53,101 bases of DNA from Nocardia niwae NBRC 108934 = DSM 45340. Lineage in GTDB: Bacteria > Actinomycetota > Actinomycetes > Mycobacteriales > Mycobacteriaceae. A program made the position numbers and the translations under genes. Location: positions 1 through 53,101 of the forward strand of contig NZ_BDCK01000050.1 in assembly GCF_001613465.1 (NCBI RefSeq), given 5' to 3'. Positions 36,196 to 43,839 of this stretch are shown in pieces (position 1 is the stretch's first letter; each line of letters opens with the position of its first letter). Below the pieces are notes generated by a model. The model saw only the letters and a program-made list of their open reading frames with translations. It was not told the DNA's origin and did no database searches.

Positions 36196-36405
36196 TCACC
36201 GCTCCAAGTACAACTTCTCGTTCGGCAACCTGGGCCACCCCTCGGCACTATCAGGAAGTATGTGCACCGCGTCGACATAGTGGCGTTTCCGGTGCTCTTC
36301 GAGGAACGTCAACGCGGCAGTGCGGCACGCCGCGAAGTCGAGCCGGATGCCGTGCAGGAACACCGACAGATGCACATCGGGATCGTTCGGCAGCGGGGAA
36401 GTCAT
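36196..36405 (-). CDS. Small protein of unknown function
   Basis: This 69-residue protein from ATG 36405 (CGGAGG 9 bases upstream) begins MTSPLPNDPDVHLSVFLHGI and contains a helix LDFAACRTAALTFLEEHRKR, ending RLPNEKLYLER. It overlaps nothing if this start is used, but its ribosome site lies at the very end region of the upstream gene (stop 36422), suggesting coupling. No family recognised. Confidence 0.6.
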   Translation of the reverse strand: MTSPLPNDPDVHLSVFLHGIRLDFAACRTAALTFLEEHRKRHYVDAVHILPDSAEGWPRLPNEKLYLER

Positions 36406-36421
36406 CGCGCTCTGCCTCCGG

Positions 36422-36883
36422 TCACCGGCTACCCGGACCGCTACACGCGCGGATGTAGTCGACCACAACCATTCCGGATGGACGAAACCGGTCGCGCGGT
36501 GCCTCTATCCAATGTCTGACAGCGCCGGATTCAGCTGTGGGCGACGGCAGTGCCACCGTGCCACCCTCCCGGACAATCGACACGTCGAGCCGGAACATCG
36601 CCGCGAAAAGCTTCGTGTCGTCCGGAAGATCCGGCCGCACGATGTAGGTCCACCTGTTCGAGCGAGGATGCGCCACGATCGGACCTACCGCATCTTTGCG
36701 GCGCTGCATGACTTGCCTGACGGCTCGCCCTAGCGGAGCGGGCATGGTCAACGCTCCAACGTGCGACGCGCGCATGATGATTCGTCCCAGCTCGGGCGGG
36801 TCGATCACAGCGGGTAAATCACACACGCGCCGGTAGAAGTGGCAGCGGGACAGGGGTGTGTCCCCGAAAGGTATGGTTTCCAT
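36422..36883 (-). CDS. Conserved-looking actinobacterial protein of unknown function
   Basis: The 153-residue protein begins METIPFGDTPLSRCHFYRRV and contains HVGALTMPAPLGRAVRQVM, VGPIVAHPRSNRWTYIVRPD, LFAAMFRLDVSIVREGG and RDRFRPSGMVVVDYIRAC. The style (AHPRS-RWT, PRDRFRPS) is one I associate with small proteins next to DUF5753/DUF397 genes in Nocardia-like genomes, but no biochemical role is known to me. It lies 5 bases downstream of a tiny ORF and heads the leftward cluster. Confidence 0.7.
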   Translation of the reverse strand: METIPFGDTPLSRCHFYRRVCDLPAVIDPPELGRIIMRASHVGALTMPAPLGRAVRQVMQRRKDAVGPIVAHPRSNRWTYIVRPDLPDDTKLFAAMFRLDVSIVREGGTVALPSPTAESGAVRHWIEAPRDRFRPSGMVVVDYIRACSGPGSR

Positions 36884-36888
36884 CCGTT

Positions 36889-37047
36889 TCAGACTTCTTG
36901 GTCAGGTTGGTCGGTGTGGGTCTGCTCGAATTGCCACTCATGCAGAGCGTTCAGGAACCGATCGACAACATCGGCAGGGACATCGACCGCCGCTGCGGCA
37001 GGTGGACCGACGAACGGATTCCGATGTGGAAGAGCGTTATTCGCCAT
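36889..37047 (-). CDS. Possible 52-residue protein preceding the unknown-function gene
   Basis: From ATG 37047 the frame reads MANNALPHRNPFVGPP, then a hydrophilic helix DVPADVVDRFLNALHEWQ, ending DQPDQEV, with its stop 5 bases before the next start. Composition looks protein-like rather than random. There is no strong ribosome site, which would fit a leaderless transcript from the divergent promoter region. Uncertain. Confidence 0.4.
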   Translation of the reverse strand: MANNALPHRNPFVGPPAAAAVDVPADVVDRFLNALHEWQFEQTHTDQPDQEV

Positions 37048-37201
37048 GCGAACAGGATGTTGTCGAGGGTCGACGTTCGGTGCGCGACGCGATCCGTCCG
37101 TGAAACTCACGCGAAAGCGCAGAAAGCCTTCCGCCGACCGAGTTACGCTCCTTCCGTTGCGAAACGAAGCTGCATCGCAGAGCGGAAGGGGGTCGCAAGG
37201 G

Positions 37202-38110
37202 GTGAACGAAGAAGCTGACCGGCCGGAGGACGCCGAAACCAGTCTGCCGCGTAGGCAGTTGGGCCGTTTGCTGCGAGAGGCGCGGACGGCGGCGGGCCTG
37301 AGCCTGGAGGTGGCGGCGCGGACACTCGGCTGGGGTAACGCAACCATCAGCAGACTGGAGAACGGCCGCAACAAGAAGGTCAGAGCGACGGACCTTGACG
37401 CCCTGGGCGCGCTGTACGGGGTCGATGAGGAAGACCTTGTGGCGTGGAAGGAACTCGCGGGACAAGCCCCGGTCCGTTCCTGGCTGCGAACATACAGTGA
37501 CGTGCTCGAGCCGAAGTTCAACACCTACATCGAACTGGAATCTGCCGCAGATGAATTGGCCATATTTCAGCCACTCATTATTCCCGGACTGCTCCAGACT
37601 CGCGCCTACGCCGAGGCCATGAACCGAGCCAGGCAACCTCAAGTTTCGGAGGCGGACTTGGAACGGCTGGCAGCAGTTCGGGCGCGGCGTCAGCATCTAC
37701 TCACTCGGCCACGGAACCCGTGCAAACTCACGGCCGTAATACACGAGAACGCACTGCGGACGATCGTGGGCAACCGACAGGTGATGTCTGATCAGTGCCG
37801 GCATGCGGCGGACATGAGCACGCTCGACAACATCGAGATACGGATACTCAGGCAAGAAGTCGGCTTGCCCACCGGCAGGCTCGTCACTCCCTTCATTGTG
37901 ATGACCTTCCCGAAGGACTCACAAGGCAAACCGGTTGAACCGTCTGTTATCTACGCAGAGAGCTACACGGGGGATGCGTATCTCGAGAAGCGCGAGGACA
38001 TCCAGCGCTGTAGGAACACGTTCCGTACGCTGGCCGGAGCGACTATGGATGCCCGCTCGAGCCGCACCCTGTTGAGAGAGATAGCAAGGAGTTACGACAG
38101 TGAACGCTGA
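37202..38110 (+). CDS. XRE-type helix-turn-helix regulator with DUF5753 domain
   Basis: The 302-residue protein has an N-terminal XRE helix-turn-helix (about 20-75: LGRLLREARTAAGLSLEVAA, RTLGWGNATISRLENGR) and a C-terminal DUF5753 domain (ELESAADELAIFQPLIIPGL, LQTRAYAEAM, ERLAAVRARRQHLLTR). GTG 37202 is preceded by GGAAGGGGG. The longer frame from 36839 runs antisense through the divergent genes and is not protein-like. It is followed with an 11-base overlap by a DUF397 gene, the usual partner; such pairs are abundant in actinobacteria and are linked to development or act like toxin-antitoxin-type modules. Confidence 0.92.
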   Translation: MNEEADRPEDAETSLPRRQLGRLLREARTAAGLSLEVAARTLGWGNATISRLENGRNKKVRATDLDALGALYGVDEEDLVAWKELAGQAPVRSWLRTYSDVLEPKFNTYIELESAADELAIFQPLIIPGLLQTRAYAEAMNRARQPQVSEADLERLAAVRARRQHLLTRPRNPCKLTAVIHENALRTIVGNRQVMSDQCRHAADMSTLDNIEIRILRQEVGLPTGRLVTPFIVMTFPKDSQGKPVEPSVIYAESYTGDAYLEKREDIQRCRNTFRTLAGATMDARSSRTLLREIARSYDSER

Positions 38111-38315
38111 ACTCGACCTGATGGGGGCGAAGTGGTTCAAGTCATGCCACAGTTCGGGGGGCAGCGGCGAATGCGTGGAGGTGGCACACCTCGACGGAGG
38201 CATGGTTGGCGTTCGTGACTCCAAGAACCCGACCGGCCCGGCGCTAGTGTTCACCCCAGGCGAATGGGACGCGTTCACCGCTGGCGTTGTCGATGGCGAG
38301 TTCACGCGCCTATAG
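38100..38315 (+). CDS. DUF397 protein
   Basis: The 71-residue protein shows the DUF397 pattern: AKWFKSCHSSGGSGECVEVA, GMVGVRDSKNPTGPALVFTP and EWDAFTAGVVDGEF. It starts at GTG 38100, overlapping the HTH gene by 11 bases, which implies translational coupling. DUF397 proteins are the regular partners of DUF5753 HTH proteins and are thought to modulate them. Confidence 0.93.
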   Translation: MNAELDLMGAKWFKSCHSSGGSGECVEVAHLDGGMVGVRDSKNPTGPALVFTPGEWDAFTAGVVDGEFTRL

Positions 38316-38433
38316 ACGAAACGGATAGGCCGCCCCTTTGCTGAGGCACAGCCCGTCGACTGACGAACTCACGGAACTACCGCAACTCGGTTGGATCCCG
38401 GTCCGATCTATGGTCCGGTGATTCGGCAGGGCC

Positions 38434-38470
38434 CAGCCGGTCTCTACGCTTCCGGGTGCGGAGACGGCTG
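38434..38470. terminator. Possible terminator hairpin between convergent genes
   Basis: CAGCC and GTCTC (38434-38444, one bulged G) pair with GAGAC and GGCTG (38461-38470), giving a 10-bp stem with a 16-base loop. It lies in the 257-base gap between the DUF397 stop and the stop of the convergent PH-like membrane protein; nothing else was seen in that gap. Confidence 0.35.
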
Positions 38471-38572
38471 ATCTCAGGCCCCGGCGAGGCCGAAGGGAAC
38501 GAATTGGGCTCGGACGGTGGGGTGTGAAGGGCGATGCGCCGGAGTATCGGATGTCCCGGACCTATCGACCGC

Positions 38573-39103
38573 TCAGTGCGTCGGCGGCGCGATCTGCCAG
38601 TGTTCCTGCAGCGCCCCCGCGATCTGCGGAAGCACGGTCACCGGAACGCGCTTGTGCCGCAGGATCGCTCGGATCTCCGTAACCTGATCACGTTTACGCA
38701 GGTCGTAAGCGCCCGCGACGGGGCGGACCACCGGCGGGATGGACAACAGGACCAGTTCGCCGTGTGGTTCGTCGCCACCGGACAGATCCAGCGCCAGCGA
38801 CCAGCGGGCGCGCTCGTCGAGGGTGAACCGCCCGGCCACCACCCGGTCCCACGGGATGCTGGAGACCGTCCACGGCTTGCGCCGGTAGATGGCGTGATCG
38901 GTGAGCACGACGGCGTCCCTGGTGAACAGCGCGGCCAGCACCGCGATGCCGACGACGGCGCCGGCCAGCAGGCCGGTGAACACCCGATTCACCCCGAACG
39001 CGACGATGAACGAGCCGCAGATCGTGACGGTCGCCAGGATGCCGAGCACGCTGTAGAGGGCTGCGCGCTGCGTCGGAACGACACCCGCCCGCACCGTTGT
39101 CAT
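38573..39103 (-). CDS. Two-TM membrane protein with PH-like domain
   Basis: The 176-residue protein has two hydrophobic helices near the N terminus (ALYSVLGILATVTICGSFIV and VFTGLLAGAVVGIAVLAALF), followed by a soluble beta-rich part (VVLTDHAIYRRKPWTVSSIP, WDRVVAGRFTLDERARWSLA, GELVLLSIPP), the layout of actinobacterial membrane-bound PH-like proteins. ATG 39103 has AGGTAGGTGAG upstream. Function unknown. Confidence 0.75.
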   Translation of the reverse strand: MTTVRAGVVPTQRAALYSVLGILATVTICGSFIVAFGVNRVFTGLLAGAVVGIAVLAALFTRDAVVLTDHAIYRRKPWTVSSIPWDRVVAGRFTLDERARWSLALDLSGGDEPHGELVLLSIPPVVRPVAGAYDLRKRDQVTEIRAILRHKRVPVTVLPQIAGALQEHWQIAPPTH

Positions 39104-39195
39104 CTCACCTACCTGTCCCTGCCGCATTTCCGGCTCACGGTACCGCCTCCGCGCACCGGCGCACACCTGGCGTTTCCCAGATGTGGCCGGAGCGC

Positions 39196-39996
39196 TCAGA
39201 GGGTCAGCGGGACCGCGGCCTCGGCGGTGTACACCAGGAACGTCAGGCTCTGCTGGAAGTACAGCTGCACCGACGTGCTGTCGTGCGACAGGTAGCCGAT
39301 GGACAGGTCCTGGCCGATGCGCAGATCGAAGTCGCCGCCGCGGGTGGTGAGCACGATCGCGCCGTCGATGGCGGGCGCCCAGATGATCTCGCCCTCCGGG
39401 ATCAGGCGCTCGATGTGGGTGCGGATCATGTGCCCGTGATCGGAGGTCTCACTGACCGCCGTGTACAGCTCGGCGCTGAGCAGCACCGAGTACGGTCCAT
39501 CGACGCCGGCCAGCCGCAGGGCGCTCAACGCCTGCGCGATCGTCTCGGGTACCAGCCGGGTGTCGCTGGGCAGCGTGATCGGCTCGTTGGACGAGCCCGC
39601 CCGGATACCGGTGATCTGCGCGGCCGGGTACCCCTCGAAGATCGCCCGGTCCTCGGCGAACGCGATCTTCTTCGCGGCGTCCTTCACCGGGTCCAGGTCG
39701 GCGTCCTGCGCCCCGCGCTCCACGTTGTCGAGTTCCTCGCGGGAGAGCGTGAACGGCACGCGCAGTTCCACCAGCGGCGCGACCACGCGCTGACGGGCGA
39801 ACACCCCGGCGTCGGGCGAGTCGATCGGTGTGGTGTGTCCGGTGCCCACCGCGGAGTAGTCGATGCCGTGCGGGCCGGACAGGTCGACGACGCGACGGCC
39901 GGCGATGTGCCGCTTGAACGTGCGCGTCGCCTCCTCCTCGATGACCGCCCACGCCTCGGCGGTGATCGGCGCCAGTTCGCGATGGAGGTTGTTCAT
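39196..39996 (-). CDS. Family 1 encapsulin shell protein
   Basis: The 266-residue protein has the normal length for an HK97-fold encapsulin (linocin/CFP29 type): NNLHRELAPITAEAWAVIEE at the N terminus (binds cargo peptide), FKRHIAGRRVVDLSGPHG, VVAPLVELRVPFTLSREELD, AAKKIAFAEDRAIFEGYPAA and the C-terminal LRIGQDLSIGYLSHDSTSVQ. It assembles a protein nanocompartment in the cytosol. Its ATG overlaps the stop of the DyP peroxidase gene by 4 bases, so cargo and shell are made together. Confidence 0.96.
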   Translation of the reverse strand: MNNLHRELAPITAEAWAVIEEEATRTFKRHIAGRRVVDLSGPHGIDYSAVGTGHTTPIDSPDAGVFARQRVVAPLVELRVPFTLSREELDNVERGAQDADLDPVKDAAKKIAFAEDRAIFEGYPAAQITGIRAGSSNEPITLPSDTRLVPETIAQALSALRLAGVDGPYSVLLSAELYTAVSETSDHGHMIRTHIERLIPEGEIIWAPAIDGAIVLTTRGGDFDLRIGQDLSIGYLSHDSTSVQLYFQQSLTFLVYTAEAAVPLTL

Positions 39997-41051
39997 GACC
40001 GGGTGCTCCTTTTCAACGAGCCGATACCGAGGGCGCCGTCACCGGAGGGCGCGGCGGTGCCGGGCGGACTTGCGGGACCGGCGCCGTCGGCGTCCACGGA
40101 CACCGCGGCGTCCGCCGTCTCCCACGGCGCAGGCGGCAGATCGTCGAGGAAATCGACAGTGGGTGCGAAGAACGACGTGCCGGTGTGGGCGACGGAGAAG
40201 TCCAGGATGCGGTCGTAGGCGGCGTCGCCGGTGCCGAGGAACATGCGGGTGAGCATGCGTTCGGTGACGCTCGGCGTGGCCGCGTAGGCGATGTAGTAGG
40301 TGCCGAACACGCCGTCGCGCACGCTGCCGAAGGGCATGTTGCCGCGCAGGATCTGGCGCTCGGTGCCGTCCGGATCGATCAGCGTGTTCACCTCGACGTG
40401 CGAGTCGGCGGGTTTGATCTCGTCGGGGAGTTCGAAGTCGTCCAGTTTGGTGCGGCCGATCACCCGCTCCTGCTCCTCGACCGACAGCGCCCGCCAGTCC
40501 GCCAGCGGATGGGTGTACTTCTGCACGATCACGTAGCTGCCGCCGGTGAACTCGGGATCCTCATCGCCCACCAGCGCGGCCGCGGCCGCCGCACGGCCCT
40601 CCGGGTTCTCGGTGCCGTCCACGAAACCGAGCAGGTCGCGCTGCTCGAAGTAGCGGAAGCCGACGGTCTCGTCCACGATCGTCCCCGCGCCCGCCAGCCG
40701 GTCGGCAATGGCCATGGCCAGTTCGAAGCAGGCGTCCTGCACCTCGGATTTGAGGTGGAACAGCAGGTCGCCCGGTGTCGCCGGGGCGGTGTGACGGGCG
40801 CCGACATATCCGGGGAACGGGTGCAGCTCCGCGGGCTTCGGACCCGCGAAGAGGCGATCCCAGGCGTCGGAGCCGATCGAGGCGACGCAGGTCAGGTTTG
40901 CGCCCGGCAGCCGGAAGCCCACCGAGCGGCGCAGGCCGGTGATGTCGGCGAGCAGGTCGCGGACCGCCGCTTCGCCGCCCTCGTCGATCGTGGCGACCAA
41001 GAAGATCGCCGACGGCGTGAGCGGTTCGAGGATCGGCTGCGGCTCACCCAT
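39993..41051 (-). CDS. DyP-type heme peroxidase, encapsulin cargo
   Basis: The 352-residue protein has the DyP motif GFVDGTEN with catalytic Asp145, proximal heme His218 in DSHVEVNT, and distal Arg236 in ILRGNMPFG. The C terminus carries the encapsulin-targeting peptide LGIGSLK (341-347) after a Gly/Ala/Pro-rich linker. It would reduce peroxides with broad substrates inside the encapsulin shell. ATG 41051 is preferred to GTG 41060 (AGGGTG spacing). It is coupled to the encapsulin gene by ATGA. Confidence 0.95.
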   Translation of the reverse strand: MGEPQPILEPLTPSAIFLVATIDEGGEAAVRDLLADITGLRRSVGFRLPGANLTCVASIGSDAWDRLFAGPKPAELHPFPGYVGARHTAPATPGDLLFHLKSEVQDACFELAMAIADRLAGAGTIVDETVGFRYFEQRDLLGFVDGTENPEGRAAAAAALVGDEDPEFTGGSYVIVQKYTHPLADWRALSVEEQERVIGRTKLDDFELPDEIKPADSHVEVNTLIDPDGTERQILRGNMPFGSVRDGVFGTYYIAYAATPSVTERMLTRMFLGTGDAAYDRILDFSVAHTGTSFFAPTVDFLDDLPPAPWETADAAVSVDADGAGPASPPGTAAPSGDGALGIGSLKRSTRS

Positions 41052-41108
41052 GATCGACACCCTAATGCCCGGCCGGTCCGGCCGAAGTGCGGACCCGCGC
41101 GGAGGCGG

Positions 41109-41435
41109 CTACATCGCGACGGTGAGCAGGAACGCGACGTCGTCGATGGCCTTGACGCTGTGGCGCGCCTTGGGCACCACGATGAGGTCGCCTTCCGAGC
41201 CTTTCCATTCGTTGGCGCCGCTGAGCAGAACCAGTGTGCCGCTGAGCACCAGCAGGGTGGCCTCACCCGTGTTGTCGTGCTCGGCCAGGCTGTGCCCGGC
41301 CGTCAGGCCCACCACCGTCTGCCGCAGCGTATGCGTATGGCCGCCATAGAGTGTCTGAGAACTGCGCCCGCTCGTGGCGAGGGTCGCCAGCTTCAGTTGC
41401 TGGCGCGCTACCGCAGTCAGCGATTTCTTTTCCAT
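41109..41435 (-). CDS. Cupin-domain protein
   Basis: The 108-residue single-domain cupin has LRQTVVGLTAGHSLAEHDNT then GEATLLVLSGTLVLLSG as motif 1, and GSEGDLIVVPKARHSVKAID as motif 2. Metal-ligand His residues are present in both motifs. GAAAGGCGG precedes ATG 41435. It lies 57 bases upstream of the DyP gene on the same strand, so it may be the first gene of the encapsulin operon. Substrate unknown. Confidence 0.85.
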   Translation of the reverse strand: MEKKSLTAVARQQLKLATLATSGRSSQTLYGGHTHTLRQTVVGLTAGHSLAEHDNTGEATLLVLSGTLVLLSGANEWKGSEGDLIVVPKARHSVKAIDDVAFLLTVAM

Positions 41436-41596
41436 GGGCCGCCTTTCGCAGATCACCACAGCCGATGCCGGGCTGGTGGCAACGGCTCGAGGCGTCCGGC
41501 CGGACACGTCCGGCCGCCGCATATCGAGGAGTATGCCCGAGTCGGCTGCGGCGCGGGCCGGGTTTGACCGGCCCCGCCCCTCGGCGTGGCGTTCCG

Positions 41597-42103
41597 CTAG
41601 GCCGTCGGCTGCCGCGTGTAGCGCCGGATGCGGTAGCGCAGACCGGTGGCCGAGGTGCGCCAGGGCTCCGGCTCGTCGGGCTGCCATTCGGGTCCGATCG
41701 TCGGCGCGAAGGCATCGCCCTCCACCGCGGTGTCGATCTCGGTGACGCGCAGGTCGGTCGCGAACTCCAGCGCGGCGCGATAGATCTCGCCGCCCCCGGC
41801 GACCCAGACCGCGTCCGGAGCGCAGGTGGCCAGCGCCTCCGGCACCGAGGACACGCGCTCGGCGCCGTCGGCCGACCAGTCGGGCTGCCTGGTCACCACG
41901 ATGTTGCGCCGTCCGGCCAGCGGCCGGAACCGCGGCGGCAGCGAATCCCAGGTCCGCCTGCCCATGATCACGGGATGTCCCCAGGTGACGTCCTTGAAGT
42001 GCGCCATGTCCTCGGGCAGTCGCCAGGGGATGGTGTTGCGGAGCCCGATCACCCCGTCGAGGGTCTGCGCCCAGATCAGACCGATCGTGCGGCTCGCGCT
42101 CAC
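41597..42103 (-). CDS. folA: Dihydrofolate reductase
   Basis: The 168-residue protein reads IGLIWAQTLDGVIGLRNTIP, WRLPEDMAHFK with catalytic Asp32 (Asp27 of E. coli), the NADPH-binding HPVIMGRRTWDSLP and GRRNIVVTRQ, and VWVAGGGEIYRAALEFA. It reduces dihydrofolate, the by-product of ThyA, with NADPH, and is the target of trimethoprim. Its GTG start overlaps the thyA stop (GTGA), so the pair is co-translated. Confidence 0.97.
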   Translation of the reverse strand: MSASRTIGLIWAQTLDGVIGLRNTIPWRLPEDMAHFKDVTWGHPVIMGRRTWDSLPPRFRPLAGRRNIVVTRQPDWSADGAERVSSVPEALATCAPDAVWVAGGGEIYRAALEFATDLRVTEIDTAVEGDAFAPTIGPEWQPDEPEPWRTSATGLRYRIRRYTRQPTA

Positions 42104-42927
42104 ACCGCCACCGGGGCCTTGATGGCCGGGTGGGGCTCGTAGCCGACCACTTCCACGTCCTCGTAGCGGTAGTCGAACAGCGTCGGGGCGGGGTGCAGCC
42201 GCAGCGTGGGGAAGGGGCGGGGATCGCGGCTCAGCTGCTCGGTGACCTGGTCGAGGTGGTTGTCGTAGATGTGGCAGTCCCCGCCGGTCCAGATGAAGTC
42301 ACCCGGCATGAGTTCGGTCTGCTGGGCGACCATGTGGGTCAGCAGCGCGTAGCTGGCGATGTTGAACGGCACGCCCAGGAACAGGTCGGCGCTGCGCTGG
42401 TAGAGCTGGCAGGACAGTTTGCCGTCGGCCACATGGAACTGGAAGAACGCGTGGCAGGGCGCCAGCGCCATCTTGTCCAGGTCGGCGACGTTCCACGCCG
42501 AGACGATGATGCGGCGGGAGTCCGGGTCGGTGCGCAGGGTCTGCAGCACCTGGGAGATCTGGTCGATGTGGGTGCCGTCCGGGGTGGGCCACGACCGCCA
42601 CTGCACGCCGTAGACGGGGCCGAGCTCGCCGTCGGCGTCGGCCCACTCGTCCCAGATGGAGACGCCGTGTTCGCGCAGCCAGCCGACGTTGGAGTCGCCG
42701 CGCAGGAACCACAACAGCTCGTAGACGATCGACTTCAGATGAACTTTCTTCGTGGTGACCAGCGGAAACCCGGCCGAGAGGTCGTAGCGCAACTGGTGGC
42801 CGAAGATGCTGCGCGTCCCGGTGCCGGTGCGATCGGCTTTCTTCGTGCCGGATTCCAGCACCAGCCGGAGCAGGTCTTCGTACTGGGTGTCGGGAGCCGA
42901 GGCCGGATCGAGCGCGTCATGAGCCAC
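42100..42927 (-). CDS. thyA: Thymidylate synthase
   Basis: The 275-residue protein has DRTGTGTRSIFGHQLRYDL (phosphate binding), ELLWFLRGDSNVGWL, catalytic Cys158 in MALAPCHAFFQF, CQLYQRSADLFLGVPFNIAS and GGDCHIYDNHLDQ. It makes dTMP from dUMP using methylene-tetrahydrofolate. GTG 42927 gives a family-typical N terminus; the much longer upstream frame is antisense to cobF and is discarded. It is coupled to folA. Confidence 0.97.
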   Translation of the reverse strand: MAHDALDPASAPDTQYEDLLRLVLESGTKKADRTGTGTRSIFGHQLRYDLSAGFPLVTTKKVHLKSIVYELLWFLRGDSNVGWLREHGVSIWDEWADADGELGPVYGVQWRSWPTPDGTHIDQISQVLQTLRTDPDSRRIIVSAWNVADLDKMALAPCHAFFQFHVADGKLSCQLYQRSADLFLGVPFNIASYALLTHMVAQQTELMPGDFIWTGGDCHIYDNHLDQVTEQLSRDPRPFPTLRLHPAPTLFDYRYEDVEVVGYEPHPAIKAPVAV

Positions 42928-43035
42928 GCCTGGCAACTCTAGTCGTCGTTCTCCGGCGGCCGGTGAGCCGATCGGGCGCGTCCCGGGCGCCGCCTGGCCA
43001 CCGTGGTCGTGCGCGGGCCTGGCAAGCTCGAGCGC

Positions 43036-43779
43036 ATGCGCAAGCTCTACGTGATCGGCATCGGCGCCGGCGATCCGGACCAGGTCACCGTGCAGGCGGT
43101 CAAAGCCATGCGTCAGGTCGAGACGTTCTTCGTCATCGGCAAGGGCGAGGCGAAGCAGGAGCTGGTCGACGTGCGCACGGCGATCCTGGAAGCGCACCTG
43201 GACCGGCCGTACCGGATCGTCCCCATCGCCGATCCGCCCCGGGACCGGACGCCGGCGGACTACCTGGACGTGGTCGACGACTGGCACGATCGCCGCTCGG
43301 CGCTGCTGGAATCGGCGTTCGCCGGGGCCGACGGCGTCGGCGGCATCCTGGTCTGGGGTGACCCCGCGCTGTACGACAGCACCCTGCGGATGGTCGAGCG
43401 GGTGCTCGCCCGCGGGGTGGTGAACTTCGAGTACGAGGTCGTGCCCGGTATCACCAGCGCGCAGGCGCTGGCCGCGCGGCATCGGGTGGTGCTGCACGGC
43501 ATCGGCGAGCCGGTGCGCATCACCACCGGCCGCCGCCTGCGCGAGGAGGGCCTCGGCGCGGAGAACACGTTGGTGATGCTGGACGGCGACTGCTCGTTCA
43601 CCGCGATCGAGGACCCGGACATGCACATCTGGTGGGGTGCCTACCTCGGCATGCCGGACGAGACCCTGATCGAGGGACCGCTGCCCGCGGTGCGGGAGGA
43701 GATCGTCCGCCGCCGCGCCGAGCTGCGCGAGCGCAAGGGCTGGATCATGGACATCTACCTGCTGCGGCGCGGCGCGTGA
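43036..43779 (+). CDS. cobF: Precorrin-6A synthase (deacetylating)
   Basis: The 247-residue tetrapyrrole methylase begins MRKLYVIGIGAGDPDQVTVQ (SAM-binding GxGxGDP) and contains VGGILVWGDPALYDSTLRMV and YEVVPGITSAQALAARHRVV, as in CobF of the aerobic cobalamin route. It methylates C1 and removes acetate from precorrin-5. No other cobalamin gene is adjacent. Divergent from thyA with about 108 bases between starts. Confidence 0.94.
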   Translation: MRKLYVIGIGAGDPDQVTVQAVKAMRQVETFFVIGKGEAKQELVDVRTAILEAHLDRPYRIVPIADPPRDRTPADYLDVVDDWHDRRSALLESAFAGADGVGGILVWGDPALYDSTLRMVERVLARGVVNFEYEVVPGITSAQALAARHRVVLHGIGEPVRITTGRRLREEGLGAENTLVMLDGDCSFTAIEDPDMHIWWGAYLGMPDETLIEGPLPAVREEIVRRRAELRERKGWIMDIYLLRRGA

Positions 43780-43839
43780 GCCGCCCGCCGCCGCGCGCGA
43801 ACCGGCCGGTTGTCGGTGGGGCTGGGTAGTCTGGACTGC

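Noticed and set aside
36839..37201. N-terminal extension of the DUF5753 HTH regulator back to 36839
   Set aside because: It would run antisense through the divergent genes; the HTH starts soon after GTG 37202, which has a good ribosome site.
38316..38572. tRNA or small RNA gene in the gap
   Set aside because: No cloverleaf or CCA-end arrangement could be drawn; only a modest hairpin was found.
42928..43626. Long N-terminal extension of thymidylate synthase
   Set aside because: The extension is antisense to cobF and has no protein character; GTG 42927 gives a family-length ThyA.
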